A stretch of DNA of 64,000 bases, from positions 535,373,073-535,437,072 of the forward strand of contig OZ010786.1 in NCBI GenBank assembly GCA_963932465.1. The letters are read 5' to 3'. Each line of letters begins with the position of its first letter. The first letter of the stretch is position 1. Shown here piece by piece: positions 22,288 to 32,981 of this stretch. This DNA is from Maratus speciosus (taxonomy: Eukaryota > Arthropoda > Arachnida > Araneae > Salticidae). The position numbers were made by a program, and so were the translations under genes. The notes beneath the pieces were generated by a model, which saw only the letters and a list, made by a program, of their open reading frames with translations, was not told the DNA's origin and searched no databases.

Positions 22288-23818
22288 CACTGCTCAAAAA
22301 ATTAGGGGAGCAAGCAAAAAAGTGAAGAGACAGCCATGTATGGGCATAAAATGGATAGTACACGTGTATCAATGCGCAATACAGAAAAAAAAGACGCAAA
22401 AAAATTGTAAGGGAGCTTTTATTCTTTGAAAAGATGAAAAGAACATGAAAAGGTGGTTTAGGGCAACAATTTGGTTTCATGTAAATGATAAAAAAAAGTA
22501 TTGTTTAGAAATGATGCAAGATTTTTAATATGACGTGTGGTCTTCTCGAACAGATAAAACTGCTGCACACCTGTTTTCAATGGATGCGGTGAGGTTATCG
22601 TTAAGACTTTGGGGAATACTGTTCCACTGCACAAGAATTGAAATCTGCAAGTCCAGGACAGTAAAAGGAGTCCCCGGTTTCGCATCACTTCATCGTCTGA
22701 GTATGTCCCAAACATGCTCGATCGGATTTAGTTCAGGAGTGCATGCTAGTCATTCCATGCGCTATATTGTTTTTATCTTCAAGCATTTTTTCCACAAGTC
22801 GAACTGTATGAAGTCTGGCATTATCATGCATGAAAAAAAAGAAATCACTAATTACTGCAAGATAAAATACGACAGGAGGTCTCAGTATCTCGTCTGTATT
22901 ACTTCGAACCGTCAAAGTGCCATTCCGAAATATATACAGGCCCGTACGTCCACCTATGCTGATTCCAGCCAATAGCATCAACCCACCTCGTCTGTAATGT
23001 GATCTTTCACGAACGAATGTGGGATTTTTTTGAGTGCTTATTTCTCTTCATGCCAAAACGCATCATATGTCACATCCAGACCGAATCGGGACTCGTCTGT
23101 AAACAGAATTTGACTCAAACAACGTTGGCTCCGAACTTGATGTTCAGTTCCCCACCTTCTGTGGGCTGCATGGCTTGAGGTCAACGGAATACAATGGATA
23201 CGTGCATAGAGACCACCTTGATGAAGCATATTTCGGACTGTTTGGCTGGACACCCTTCGCCCTGTGGCCAAGAACAACTGTGTTTGCAGCTGAGTAGCAT
23301 TGTCCGTTCCGTCTCGACGAGCTGTTAATTAGATCTATCGATCATCAGTTTCTGTGTTAGCACATTTTCGACATTGCACTTGTCGATGACTACCATTCCA
23401 TGTGTCTTGGAATCGATTCCACAGCCTTTTATGGACACTTCTTGAGACTCCAACAGCGTCCACTACACTTGGTTATGTTTCTCCAAATTCAACTGTCCCG
23501 ATAACACGCCAAGCCATGGATTGCGGTAAATCATGTTGTTGTGACATTTTCAAGCCACCTTTTCTCAAAACGCAAGCTGAGTAATTGAATTTTGCAACTG
23601 AGGCAAAGAAACAGACGTTTCTGTAAAATCCCGATTTCTGCACTTATCTCCTTTTTCTAGTTTTTGATGTCATAAACTTTAATTTACATGTGAAGTTTTC
23701 TTTATCTGTTTTCTACTGCACTTTAAATTATGGATGTTTTATTTTACGTTACTTATCGGTGTAAATATTTGCGTAATTTCGCTAAAACCATGTGCTCCCC
23801 TAATTGTTTTGAGCAGTG
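22288..23818 (-). mobile_element. Tc1-like transposon, full length, inactive
   Basis: The inverted ends 'cactgctcaaaaaattaggg' and 'taattgttttgagcagtg' adjoin TA on both sides (22286-22287 and 23819-23820). The 1531-bp length and one 340-codon reading path are typical of Tc1. It interrupts 'accttgtatttatg', a sequence intact at 17562. Both ends are present, so the element may still be recognisable by a related transposase, although its own gene is broken. Confidence 0.9.
22525..23547 (-). pseudogene. Tc1-like DDE transposase, broken by stops and frameshifts
   Basis: Read from the ATG at 23547 to the TAA at 22525, the path is about 340 codons, the normal Tc1 size. The N-terminal helix-turn-helix region ('MSQQHDLPQSMAWRVIG', 'VDAVGVSRSVHKRLWNRF') ends in stops. 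The second DNA-binding part reads 'GRRVSSQTVRNMLHQGGL'. The first catalytic Asp lies in 'LFTDESRF', the second in 'MHDNARLHTVRLVEKML', and the catalytic Glu in 'CTPELNPIEHVWD', all present in the DNA. There are in-frame stops after 'VEFGET', after 'NTETDDR', and between 'ILRR' and 'SDAK', plus frame changes near 22740-22780 and 22980-23040. The C-terminus ends 'EDHTSY'. All three catalytic residues survive, so the loss is not ancient compared with the array. Confidence 0.88.
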
Positions 23819-24403
23819 TATATACTATTCCCTTAGGTAAAAGCAAACAATACATCATTTGATTGCTTCAAGCATATTTTTTGTTCACATTTGTGTGCAA
23901 TTGTTTTATAAAATAGACAATGAAATAATATTTTTCAATGATTATTTAAATCGTAATAAAGCATCGGAGCAAATTCTTCAACTGAATGGTAAAGGTTTGA
24001 AAGTAAATTTTAAATAGTTTAATAAATCGGATTAAATACTCTTTCATTCGCATGTTCTTTTAATTTCTATAACAAAATATTCCCCATGCATACACTTACT
24101 TACATCTTTTTAAAAGAAATAATTATCTATGTTCAATTAAGTTTGGATTTCATATCTTTTGCAATTATCCTATTTTAAATGAACGATTTGCGGGATATTT
24201 AACTGATTGCTTCAAACTCAGGGCTACATTATTCTTAATGTATTGGATGCGAAGGAAATTAGAGTATTCCAGTGAACTTTATTAGCTTGAAACCACAAAA
24301 TAATTTCAAGTATTCCCGTATATCGATCTAGATTATGAAATTCATTACTTACAGATGTAAACAGAAGATTTTAATTAACTGATTCCTAATAAGGAAATTA
24401 TAA

Positions 24404-24640
24404 GTGTTCCTTAGCATAGCGTTACGTCAAGTGGATGTGAATGACTATTCTGTTGTTTTGTTTTTAAATATATATATATATTATGCACAGATTTTAAATT
24501 TGCTGATTCTTAAAAATGAGTTTAAAATTCTTCCTATATTTTTTTTCTTATTATCTCGTTTTACTTTCTTATATTCTTCGGATCAATAACTTGTAATTCA
24601 ATCACATATAATAAAAAAATAATCCGAAAATAATTTTCAT
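24404..24640. repeat. End of recognisable 1.1-kb array
   Basis: After the last block 1 (24364), similarity to array units fades into AT-rich sequence with a (TA)n run near 24470. No further unit is seen to the right. Confidence 0.45.
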
Positions 24641-24682
24641 TGAACCCTGAATTACCACATTTTTTTACATTTGCATATGTTA

Positions 24683-25130
24683 AACAAGTTGGAAATTGCA
24701 CGTCAAACGTAGCAAACGAGTTGCGTTCGTACTATAACTAGTTTTATAAATATTTTTGCACCGCATGTTGCACGGAATGTATATTTTAGTGAGCTTCATA
24801 AATCCATATAATTTTCATTGTGTTCGAAAGGCTGTAACATCATTAAAATGCACTTGAAAAAAAAATTTCCCATTGGCCGTGATGTGACAGAAAACGTTTG
24901 ATTGTCCCTGTAATTAAACTATACATTCAATTTTCATAAAATTTGAAATGAGTTGACAAAAGTTTTCAATAATTACATATTTAAAATTTGAGATCATTCG
25001 ATTGGATAGTTTTTGCTCTGTTACATGCGAACAGAAAGACGGACCGAACGACGAAAGACGGACCGAACGACGAAAGACGGACGAACGGTGCGACGCATTT
25101 ATACAATTACGAACGAACCTAATAATATAA
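24683..25130 (+). repeat. GACA/GACG-tailed interspersed repeat, copy C
   Basis: Homologous to 6129-6560 ('aacaagttggaaattgcac', 'ctataactagttttataaat', 'caccgcatgttgcac', 'aacatcattaaaatgcactt'). The tail is 'aagacggaccgaacgacg' repeated near 25035-25085. A mariner element has inserted immediately downstream of the tail. Confidence 0.7.
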
Positions 25131-25132
25131 TA

Positions 25133-26403
25133 TTTTGGGTTGGCAAAAAATTAATTTTGATTTTCACACGAAGAAAGCGTTATGTAAATTTTTTGAATGA
25201 ATTCTGCCAGTGATGTTCTTGGCATTTTGCCATTTGATAGCAGTGACATTGAGGTCTCTTTAGAAACACATGCAGTGTGATTTTGTTTGCACCTGTTAAT
25301 TCAGGGTCAATTTTAACATGGAGTGCAAAATTAAATATTTTCGACATCTTTTACTTTACTTTTTTTATTTCCGCAAATTAAAAAAAGCTGAAGAGGTTCA
25401 TTGAGATATGAGAATTTTATTGTGTTTATTGCATAACAGAGCGCACGTATGAGAATTGGTTTAAAAAATTCCTTTCTGGAGATATTTCACTGAAAGATGA
25501 CCAACGTTCTGGTCGAACGACTAGGGTTTGTGATGACCAAACCAATTTCATAATTAAAGAGGATCGTCATATAAATGTTCGAAAGACTGCAGAGAAGTTA
25601 AACATATCGCATACAACCATAGAAAATTACTTAAAACGACTTGGACTCATTAAAAAGCTTGATATTTGGGTTCCGCATGAATTGAAACATATTCACTTAA
25701 CACAACAAATCAATATTTGCTATATGCATCTTAAGCGCAACAAAAATGATCATTTCTTGATAAAAAACAACATTGGTGATGCAAAATTTGTCACCTACAG
25801 TAACATCATTCGAAAACGATCATGGTCCAAGCTTGGTTAACTAGCACTAACCACATCGTAAGCTGAATTGCATAAAAAAAGAACATTCTGTGGATATTGT
25901 GGGTTTACAAAGGTGTTGTGTATTTCAAGCTACTTCCAAGGAACCAGGCAATTAATTCAGATGTTCACTGTCAACAACTCATGAAACTGGATGAAGCAAT
26001 CAAAGAAAAGCGGCCAGCACTGTCAAATTGTAAAGGATTGATCTTCCACCACGATAATGCCGGCCCCACAAATCTTTGGTAACTCGTGGGTAATTATTAG
26101 AACTTAGTTGCGAAGTGACGTCACACGTGTATTCGAGAATTACCATTGATTTTGAAGTTTGCCGAATTCTTTGAATGGTAAAAATTTCGCAAATGACGAT
26201 GATCTTAAATAGTCTTGTTTCAGTTTTTGTCTGATAAGGACCAAAAGTTCCATGATCGCGGAATCATGCAGCTGGAAGAAAGATGGCAAAAGTCCTTGAA
26301 CAAAATGGGAAATATATAATTTATTAAAGTTTGTTTTTTGTCTTAAGAAAATGAGTTTTTTTTTTCATACAACAAAACCGAAATTACTTTCTTGCCAACC
26401 CGA
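25133..26403 (+). mobile_element. Mariner-like transposon, dead
   Basis: The left end 'gggttggcaaaaaattaa' and the right end 'actttcttgccaaccc' are the classic mariner inverted repeats, each near a TA. Length is about 1.27 kb, normal for mariner. The body encodes a degraded D,D34D transposase. Confidence 0.85.
25318..26327 (+). pseudogene. Mariner transposase pseudogene
   Basis: The ATG at 25318 begins 'MECKIKYFRHLLLYFFYF', matching the mariner N-terminus, then hits a stop. Recognisable pieces follow: 'WFKKFLSGDISLKDDQRSGR' near 25450, the helix-turn-helix region 'AEKLNISHTTIENYLKRLG', and 'WVPHELKHIHL'. The first catalytic Asp block reads 'NIGDAKFVTYSNIIRKRSWS'. Then come 'GVVYFKLLPRNQAINSDVHC' and the second Asp in 'FHHDNAGP'. 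The block that should hold the third Asp (the SPDLAPSDYH region) is not recognisable between about 26075 and 26160. The C-terminal 'DKDQKFHDRGIMQLEERWQK' is followed by a one-base frameshift. This decay rules out activity. Confidence 0.85.
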
Positions 26404-26465
26404 TATATTACAGATTTTACAGATAGTTAATATGCAGACGTCAGTGGCTATAATAAATTAGTATA

Positions 26466-27026
26466 CATGTTGTATCAGCATTGCAGTTACAAACTTTCAG
26501 GACATATAGAGTACACCTGGTGGATTAAAAAATCTCATAGCAATGTATAGTCGGGGACGCTTTCCCGGCGTGGTAGTGACGACACAAACACAAGAAAGAC
26601 AGGCCACAAATAAGAGGAGAAAACACGATTATTATTCGTAGTACAGCAAAAAACTAAAAAAAAAACCGTTGCAGAGACAACGATCGTCATCAAAGTTGGT
26701 GTGTTCAAAATAACGACCCAGGGCAGTGATGCATGGAAGATCTCGAAAATACCGGGGGTGTCTCGGACTTCCCCAGCAGCTGCCACGATGCGTACAAGAC
26801 GTTCCTGAGCACTTTCTTGCATTGTCCTAAATATAATAAATATAATTATTTGCACTAAGAATAATAAACATGTTTTCTCTCCCTGTTCGTGTCCTTTCTT
26901 GTGTTTTGTCTCGTCACTACCGCGCCCGGAAAGCGTTTCCGACCGTGCATTGTCATGTGATTTCCCATTGTCTAGGTGTATTCTATCCGTCCTGAAAATT
27001 TGTAACCTCTGTGCTGATACACCCTG
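26466..27026. mobile_element. Foldback MITE, TA-flanked, about 561 bp
   Basis: The left 'tgtatcagcattgcagttac' to 'aaactttcaggac' segment is complementary to 'gtcctgaaaatttgtaacct' to 'gtgctgatacaccctg' at the right. Arm matching extends through the 'cggggacgctttcccggcg' and 'cgcccggaaagcgtttccga' region, about 120 bp or more per side. TA is adjacent at 26464-26465 and 27027-27028. Part of the minus strand has a protein-like composition ('ERLVRIVAAAGEVRDTPGIF'), possibly captured transposase-related sequence, but no domain can be named. Confidence 0.7.
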
Positions 27027-27159
27027 TATGTCTAAGCAATTTGAATCTATATTTAATATCAATTTATATTGCCTAGTTTTACCCATGCATACTTAAAAAC
27101 GTCAGAAAATTTGTAATATTCATAAAAATTGTGGAAGGATTGTACTTTTTGCCGATATA

Positions 27160-27551
27160 TTAAAAAAGAGAAACAACGCATAAAGACACAGATATAAATA
27201 TGTTTAAAAAATCATACAGCTGTTTCGAAACCTTTAAGGTTTTCATCATCAATGCTTAAAAATCAAAAGTAAATTTAAAACTCTGAGTAAAGGGGGGGGG
27301 GTGCGCGTGGGATCGACTACGTGGCTGTTTGTCAGCCGTGTGTTGCATTTCGCTGTTGACCGCAGAGCTGTAAGGTACACCTTTCTGGCTCTCTGCCTGC
27401 CCCCCCCCCCCCTTTTTTTTTACTAAGGGTTTTAATTTTACTTTTGATTTTTAATCACTGATGATGAAACCTTAGAAGTTTCGAAATAGCTGTATGCTTT
27501 TTAAACATATTTATAGTTGTGTCTTTATACGTTGTTTCTCTTTATTAATTT
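27160..27551. mobile_element. Foldback repeat with GC-rich core
   Basis: Arms of about 130 bp are complementary: 'agagaaacaacgcataaaga' against 'gtctttatacgttgtttctc', and 'tttcgaaacctttaaggttt' to 'catcatc' against 'gatgatgaaaccttagaagt' to 'ttcgaaa'. The loop (about 27292-27412) is GC-rich and bounded by a G run and a C run. It contains 'gtgggatcgactacgtggct' and 'ctgttgaccgcagagctgta'. No ORF or target duplication was fixed. Confidence 0.7.
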
Positions 27552-28317
27552 GTTATATTGTAAAGATATGACATCGATTTGTTTTTTAAACATTTATGTA
27601 TAGAATGCGTACTTTAAAGTGAAAGGAGACATATTGAATTTTATTAAAAGTATAATAAAGCGCTTACGTTGCTTAGTTTTGTTTAGATCTAGTTTTATCA
27701 CCGCATTTTAAGTATAACATATATCTATAGTTTTCAAGAAATGTTATTCTACTTTGAAAACAAAAGAATTTGTCAAAAAATATTCATATATTATACATTC
27801 CCTATAAAATGAATATTCTTAAACATGCCTCTTTAATACTGTAAAAATCAGAATGTGAAATACTTCTCATAAAATATGGCAATTAACGTTTATGTTTACA
27901 CATATTTTCAATTTCCTGAAATTCTTATATTTGTGGCTTTTTGTGATGTCACCACAATGTTTAGTATGGTGAGCTGTTGCATGTGATATTTTATATATTT
28001 TATCATGATTTTAAGTAAAAGAGTATTTTCATAAAAATGTGTACAATTAAATCATGAAATACATTTTCAACGTCGCATGAAGGAAAGCATTTTGAACTTT
28101 TAAAAATAATCAAGTTATTAAATCGTTATTTATATTTTGAAATACTGCACAAGAAAAACTTCAGTGTTTTAAGTTTCATTTAGCTAAATTATTTTGCAAT
28201 AATAAGACATTAACCGCCAACGCTCCCTGTGTGGAAACAACTATTATTTATTTTTTACATAAGATATTTAAAATATATATAATATTTAAATGTATCAAAA
28301 AGTTAATGGTATGGTGG

Positions 28318-28318
<1 letters not shown>
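27552..28318. other. AT-rich stretch without recognisable features
   Basis: No long ORF, repeat pair or structured element was seen here. Confidence 0.5.

Positions 28319-28350
<32 letters not shown>
28319..28350. repeat. (TA)n microsatellite
   Basis: About 16 TA repeats, followed by 'ttttcag'. Confidence 0.95.
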
Positions 28351-28353
<3 letters not shown>

Positions 28354-29875
28354 TCAGAATAATATATTTCATATTTCTATTTTTTTATCTATTCTTTTAT
28401 AAATTGAGTTTTTGTTTTCCGACTATCTCAAGAAAACTTAATAAAATGAAGGAAATCAATATAATTAAACATATTTCAACGCCATGTTCGTTTTTATCTC
28501 ATGAATTAAAATTAAATGTATTTAAAATGCTGCAATATTTACACTAGTTGAAACTAAACATTCCAAACAGTTAAGACACTATAACGTGCAAAATTAATGG
28601 TAGATGTCTTCTCTAAATTTGCATATCTGGAAGCGGGATGCATTTTAAGCAATTTGATGTTTTAAAAGCCTAAGTATGCAGAATTTATTCGTCAGCGTTT
28701 AAAATTTAAATAAATAATTACGGCAATTATAGCCTGTAACCAGTAAACATGTTGAAAAGTGACAGAAATGATGAAAGCATCAGACCTAAGAGACATAAAA
28801 AGACCAAAGAGAAATAAAATTGTAGGAACAATAATTCATTGATATATTATTTTGGGTAGGTAGAAAATGTATATCACACCAAATGCTTCGTTACAAGTTT
28901 AAATATATATATCATGCTTAATTTAGTTCTCTCGGCTCATAATTGTGATATATAGTTTTTTTTAGTTTGTTTCACGTAAATACATTTATTTTTCTGAACA
29001 AAATCACGCTTTATATAATTTTTATGTATTAGTTCATCACGAGATTAAATAAAGTGACAACTGAACTTGTAATCGAAAATTGCAATTTTTTTTCCTTAGC
29101 TATTAATTAAAAACATTTTCCAGTATTTTCGTTTTTTAACATATAGGGATTTTCACAAAAATTTTCTGACAATAGCGTTTTTAACAGCAAATATAGTTAT
29201 TTTGAACTTATAAGCATGTATATGTATCCCCTGTTTTCTATACTGTATATATAATGCTATGGAAATGTTTTAATCGTTGAAAAACATATGAGATTCCATC
29301 CCAATCTAAAAGTTTAACCGATATAACTTGTAATGTATTCTAAGAATGACTTGAAATGTAAATGAAAAAAAAATCGAGAAGTCACAAATGAGCTAATAAT
29401 CACCACTCTAATTCAATCAGAAAATAAAAATGAAATACCTTATTTACAAAAACTGGTACTTGCAACACGATTTACATCTGCAAAAACTGTACACAAAGCT
29501 TAAGATACTGCTTTTAATTTCATTTTGTCTGTAATTAATTTAAATTTCATAGATAAAGTAAAAAATATATATGAAGAAAATATTATTTTAGCCAGAGCAA
29601 AGGTTAATGAATTATAATTAACCGGTGCAATGACATAATCGTGAATCTTAATGCTTTTTTCATAACTCATATGGTATACGATTTTGATTTCATATTGCTA
29701 GACATAATATTGTAATAGTAAAAATAAATCAGAACTTAAACTACTTACTCAATACTTTTTATACCCTATCTATATTATCATTATAGAGATTGTTTTATTT
29801 GCGTGGAAATTTATTTTATACGCAGAGTATACAATATACTAAAGGTCGTTTTTAATGCCAAAACTCTCTAACATT
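28351..29875. other. AT-rich stretch without recognisable features
   Basis: Only short ORFs and homopolymer runs. Near 29881-29920 the 19-20 bp motif 'catagatagattataaagg' occurs twice in tandem. Confidence 0.45.
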
Positions 29876-29879
29876 GATA

Positions 29880-30240
29880 GAAATAGATAGATTATAAAGG
29901 GCATAGATAGATTATAAAGGACAAACATATCTGTGCGTAACGTTGACGTCATTTTGCGAATGGCAACAGCAGACGATCAAATTTAACTTTTATTTATTTT
30001 TATTGCGATTTTTTTAATTTCTAAATATTGCAGATTTTCAATTTTTACAACGTTAAATAGAGAGAAAAAAAAATTTACTTTCAAATGCAATTTGTTTGAA
30101 AAATAAATCTTAATTGACTGAGTTATTATGGTTTTTAAGATAATTTTTGAGCATGAATTTTTTTAATTTATTTCTATCGCGTGCTGGTGCCATTACAAAT
30201 TAATAATAAACAATTCGCACATAAAACAATAAAATATTGA
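29880..30240 (+). repeat. Interspersed repeat, direct copy (relative at 5640-6040)
   Basis: It contains 'gacgtcattttgcgaatggc' and 'aacagcagacgatc', followed by 'aacttttatttatttttatt' and 'gcaatttgttt', matching the reverse complement of 5640-6040. The two copies lie about 24 kb apart in opposite orientation. Confidence 0.5.
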
Positions 30241-30600
30241 TACCATTTATCCCCATCTAATTTTCTACAGCAAAATTAAAGTTTCATGAATAAAAAAAAG
30301 ACGAATACTATATAAAATTATATCTCAAATTTAACGTATATGCAATTAAAAATTTTCACATCGCCAAAAAGGAAAAAATGGCTTTAAAATATAATTTCTT
30401 CCAAAACTATTCCCCAGTTTCCTGATTGTCTATGGTTTTAAAAATAACTGCCGAGCATGAATTATTTTTAAATTTATCTCTATCGCGTGTAACTCGATTA
30501 CGAAAGATTAACCAGTTTACCCTTGAAATAATATAAAACGTTCAGCATTTGTTTCTGTCTAATGTTCCATAAAAATTAAAACTACCTCTATAGAAAAATA
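30120..30600. repeat. Imperfect tandem duplication, period about 305 bp
   Basis: The segment with 'gagcatgaatttttttaatt', 'tatctctatcgcgtg' and 'aataaaatattgatacc' near 30145-30250 recurs diverged near 30450-30560 ('gagcatgaattatttttaaa', 'tctctatcgcgtgtaact', 'aataatataaaacgttcag'). Confidence 0.6.
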
Positions 30601-30841
30601 AATAAATAATATATGTAAAAAAAAAAATAAGAGATATGTGATTGAACTACGCGCTTAATGCTCTGAAATGATCAGAAAGGCTGCCGTAAATCGAAAAATG
30701 ATAGAATACGGTATCATGTGAAAGTTTCGCTTTTAATAAATTTGAAAGCTTTTTTTTTTTTTTTTTATTGCATGATTGATATTTTTCATATAAAAATTCT
30801 TTTGGTGTTAGTGTACAACCTATCAAACTATCTCACACGAT

Positions 30842-31020
30842 TTCCCCCCCTTAGGACGTAACATAATGGAATACGTTTGAGTGTCCCTACAATCCCCCTA
30901 CTTCCACCCACAGCAACCAAACTGCCCTACTAACAGCAGAAGACCAAGTGCTATTTAACCACTACAACCGCGTGTGAATAGCAGTAGATGTTCAAGGAGA
31001 AAAGTCTGTCTTTACCCATA
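30842..31020. other. Less AT-rich island of unknown origin
   Basis: The composition shifts ('cctacttccacccacagcaa', 'caaccgcgtgtgaatagcag') with no ORF, inverted ends or similarity to other parts of the window. It is probably a TE fragment. Confidence 0.3.
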
Positions 31021-31179
31021 GACAATTGACTTTTACATATATATATATATATAGATTAAAGCATGATTTAAATAACGCAAACATTTTGAAATTTGATCGG
31101 CGCGAATTTGAATTAGTGTGGAGTTCACGAGTTCAAAGAGCGTTCACAAGATTTTTATAACATTGTTAACAAGGATATT

Positions 31180-31656
31180 TATTTACCTATAACTCGACTC
31201 ATTATAAAATATCACAGGATAAAAATATTAGACTTATAAATAGAAAAAAAAAAAACGTGTAATGATTCTAATAATTTGATTTAAACAGCCTGAATAAGCC
31301 AAGGAGAAGCCCATAGCCTGATAATTTGTGGCCTCCACCCTCCTATTTTTCCTTACACTTTCACAAAAAATCGCATTATTTTCTATGACTTAGAATGCAT
31401 ATATATGATACATAAATACTTATTTTAACTCGAGTCATTGTAAAATATCACAGGATAAAAATATTAGACTTATAAATAGAAAAAATCGTGTTATGATTCT
31501 AATACTTTGATTTAAGAAGCCTCAATAAGCCAAAGAGAAGCCCATAGCCTGATAATGTGTGTCCTCCACCCTCCTACTTTTCCTTACACTTACACAGAAA
31601 CATTGCACATTTTCTATGCCTTAGAATGCATATCTATGATACATAAATACTTATTT
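31180..31656. repeat. Tandem duplication, period 236 bp
   Basis: 'tataaaatatcacaggataa' at about 31200 recurs at about 31438, and 'aagccaaggagaagcccata' matches 'aagccaaagagaagcccata'. Both copies end in 'gatacataaatacttat'. The copies are very alike, so the duplication is recent. Confidence 0.85.
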
Positions 31657-32435
31657 AGATAAACACAGTTTCCATTTTCGATCTTATTGCAATCTAAATG
31701 TAGAAAATGTTTATTATAATGAGTAAACATTGAATGCAAAATAACTGTAAAAAGAGAAAGTCTAAAAAAAAAAATAATAAAAAAATAACTATATCCACAA
31801 TTAATTATAGCAACTACCTATAAGAAATTATATTTGGGAAATATAGCATGAAATACATGATATATTTTTATATGACAGTGAATACTATTAAATTTTCTGG
31901 AATACGCAAATGTACATTATGGGAAAAATTTCTACATTTAATTATCCAAAATAATTTTGAAACATTTGTTCAGGTATAATTAATCATTTTACAATATTTG
32001 CTTGTGTAGTTGGTTGCCGAAATTATGATTATGTAACCTTTTAAAAATTACAAAATGTCATGATTATAACCCATTAGTAAATGAAATTGTTACAGCAAAG
32101 CGAGCGAGGATTACTTTATATAAACATTTTAATTGCTGTATTTTAGCAATGATGCAATCTTTAATGCGATAAAATAGGAAACTAATTAATTGTAAAGTAA
32201 GAGAGGATATAATAATGTACTGTTAAATTCATTTTTTTTCTTTCTTTCTTTTTTTTTTTTTTTTTGTTTTTTTTTTAGAATTCTGGTTGTATTAATTCAC
32301 TATTTTTAAAGATTAGGAACCTTATGTGTTTTATAGTCTTTTATGTGTTTTTATATGTTTTTAACGAAAAGTTGGCCAAACATTTAAGATAACTTTAAGA
32401 TAATGAAAAGTTGAGAGCTTTTCTTTGAATTAAAA
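31657..32435. other. AT-rich stretch without recognisable features
   Basis: Contains a C/T-rich run and poly(T) near 32235-32275. No ORF or repeat partner was found. Confidence 0.4.
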
Positions 32436-32438
32436 TAA

Positions 32439-32473
<35 letters not shown>

Positions 32474-32486
32474 TATGCATATATAT

Positions 32487-32518
<32 letters not shown>

Positions 32519-32645
32519 AGATATACTATTTATCATGTAAATAAAAAAAAATTAAGCAAGTTACTAAATATTTAAAAATACATAAAACCGTTATAACGCA
32601 TTTAAACGGATTTTTTTTTTTTGTTTTGTTTTGTTTTGTTTTGTT
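32436..32645. repeat. Cluster of (AAT)n, (ATTT)n and (TTTTG)n microsatellites
   Basis: (AAT/ATA)n lies at 32437-32472, (TTAT)n at 32486-32518 and (TTTTG)n at about 32617-32645. A short 'gacagatcagcgggcagaca' tail-like string near 32660 resembles the GACA tails of the 6129 family, without its body. Confidence 0.85.
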
Positions 32646-32981
32646 TACGTGAGTTAAATGGACAGATCAGCGGGCAGACAGGCGGGCAAAAAGACAGACC
32701 CAATTTCAAAGTTGTTGGAATGCATTAAAAAGCAAAAAGCTTATATTATTTTTTTTTATTATTAATCATAAATTGGAAAATAAATCTTTCAAAGTTGAAA
32801 CAATTCACTTATTAAAATTCTCACGAGTGCAAATTTCTTTACATGATCGTATTTATTTTCTCAAAATATTTCACGAAGCAATTTACGTTAGAGACTAGTA
32901 TATTTGCACAATACCTAAACAAATACTATGTATGATTATTAGTTGAGCTTCACTGGTCGGTCTATACATATCTCTAATTAA

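Larger units (their letters stand above)
1..24640. repeat. Degenerate tandem array, unit about 1.1 kb, interrupted by younger insertions
   Basis: Three blocks recur in the same order and orientation. Block 1 (about 'gaaatgagttttaagttaac' followed by 'tcatgcatattaaggaaatt') starts near 1227, 1796, 2972, 4084, 7112, 9909, 12475, 15791, 16891, 18100, 19121 and 24364, with a partial copy at 1. Block 2 ('cctaagtattttaataatgg' then 'ttcatctgatatattcttga') is near 905, 1447, 2633, 3870, 9570, 15450, 16550, 18770 and 24000. Block 3 ('gttaatgtatcggatgcgaa' then 'aacatttcaatgaactttat') is near 1690, 2860, 3975, 7000, 9790, 12345, 15673, 16771, 17985, 19003 and 24230. Undisturbed neighbours lie 1021-1209 bp apart. 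Units before 4.5 kb and after 9.5 kb form two subfamilies. No coding capacity is seen. Identity looks low, so the array is old. Confidence 0.8.

Noticed and set aside
22535..22975. 146-codon plus-strand ORF
   Set aside because: Shadow of the minus-strand Tc1 transposase.
26535..27086. 183-codon minus-strand ORF, the longest in the window
   Set aside because: It spans a palindromic TA-flanked MITE and includes both arms; most of its length is arm sequence, so it is not called a gene.
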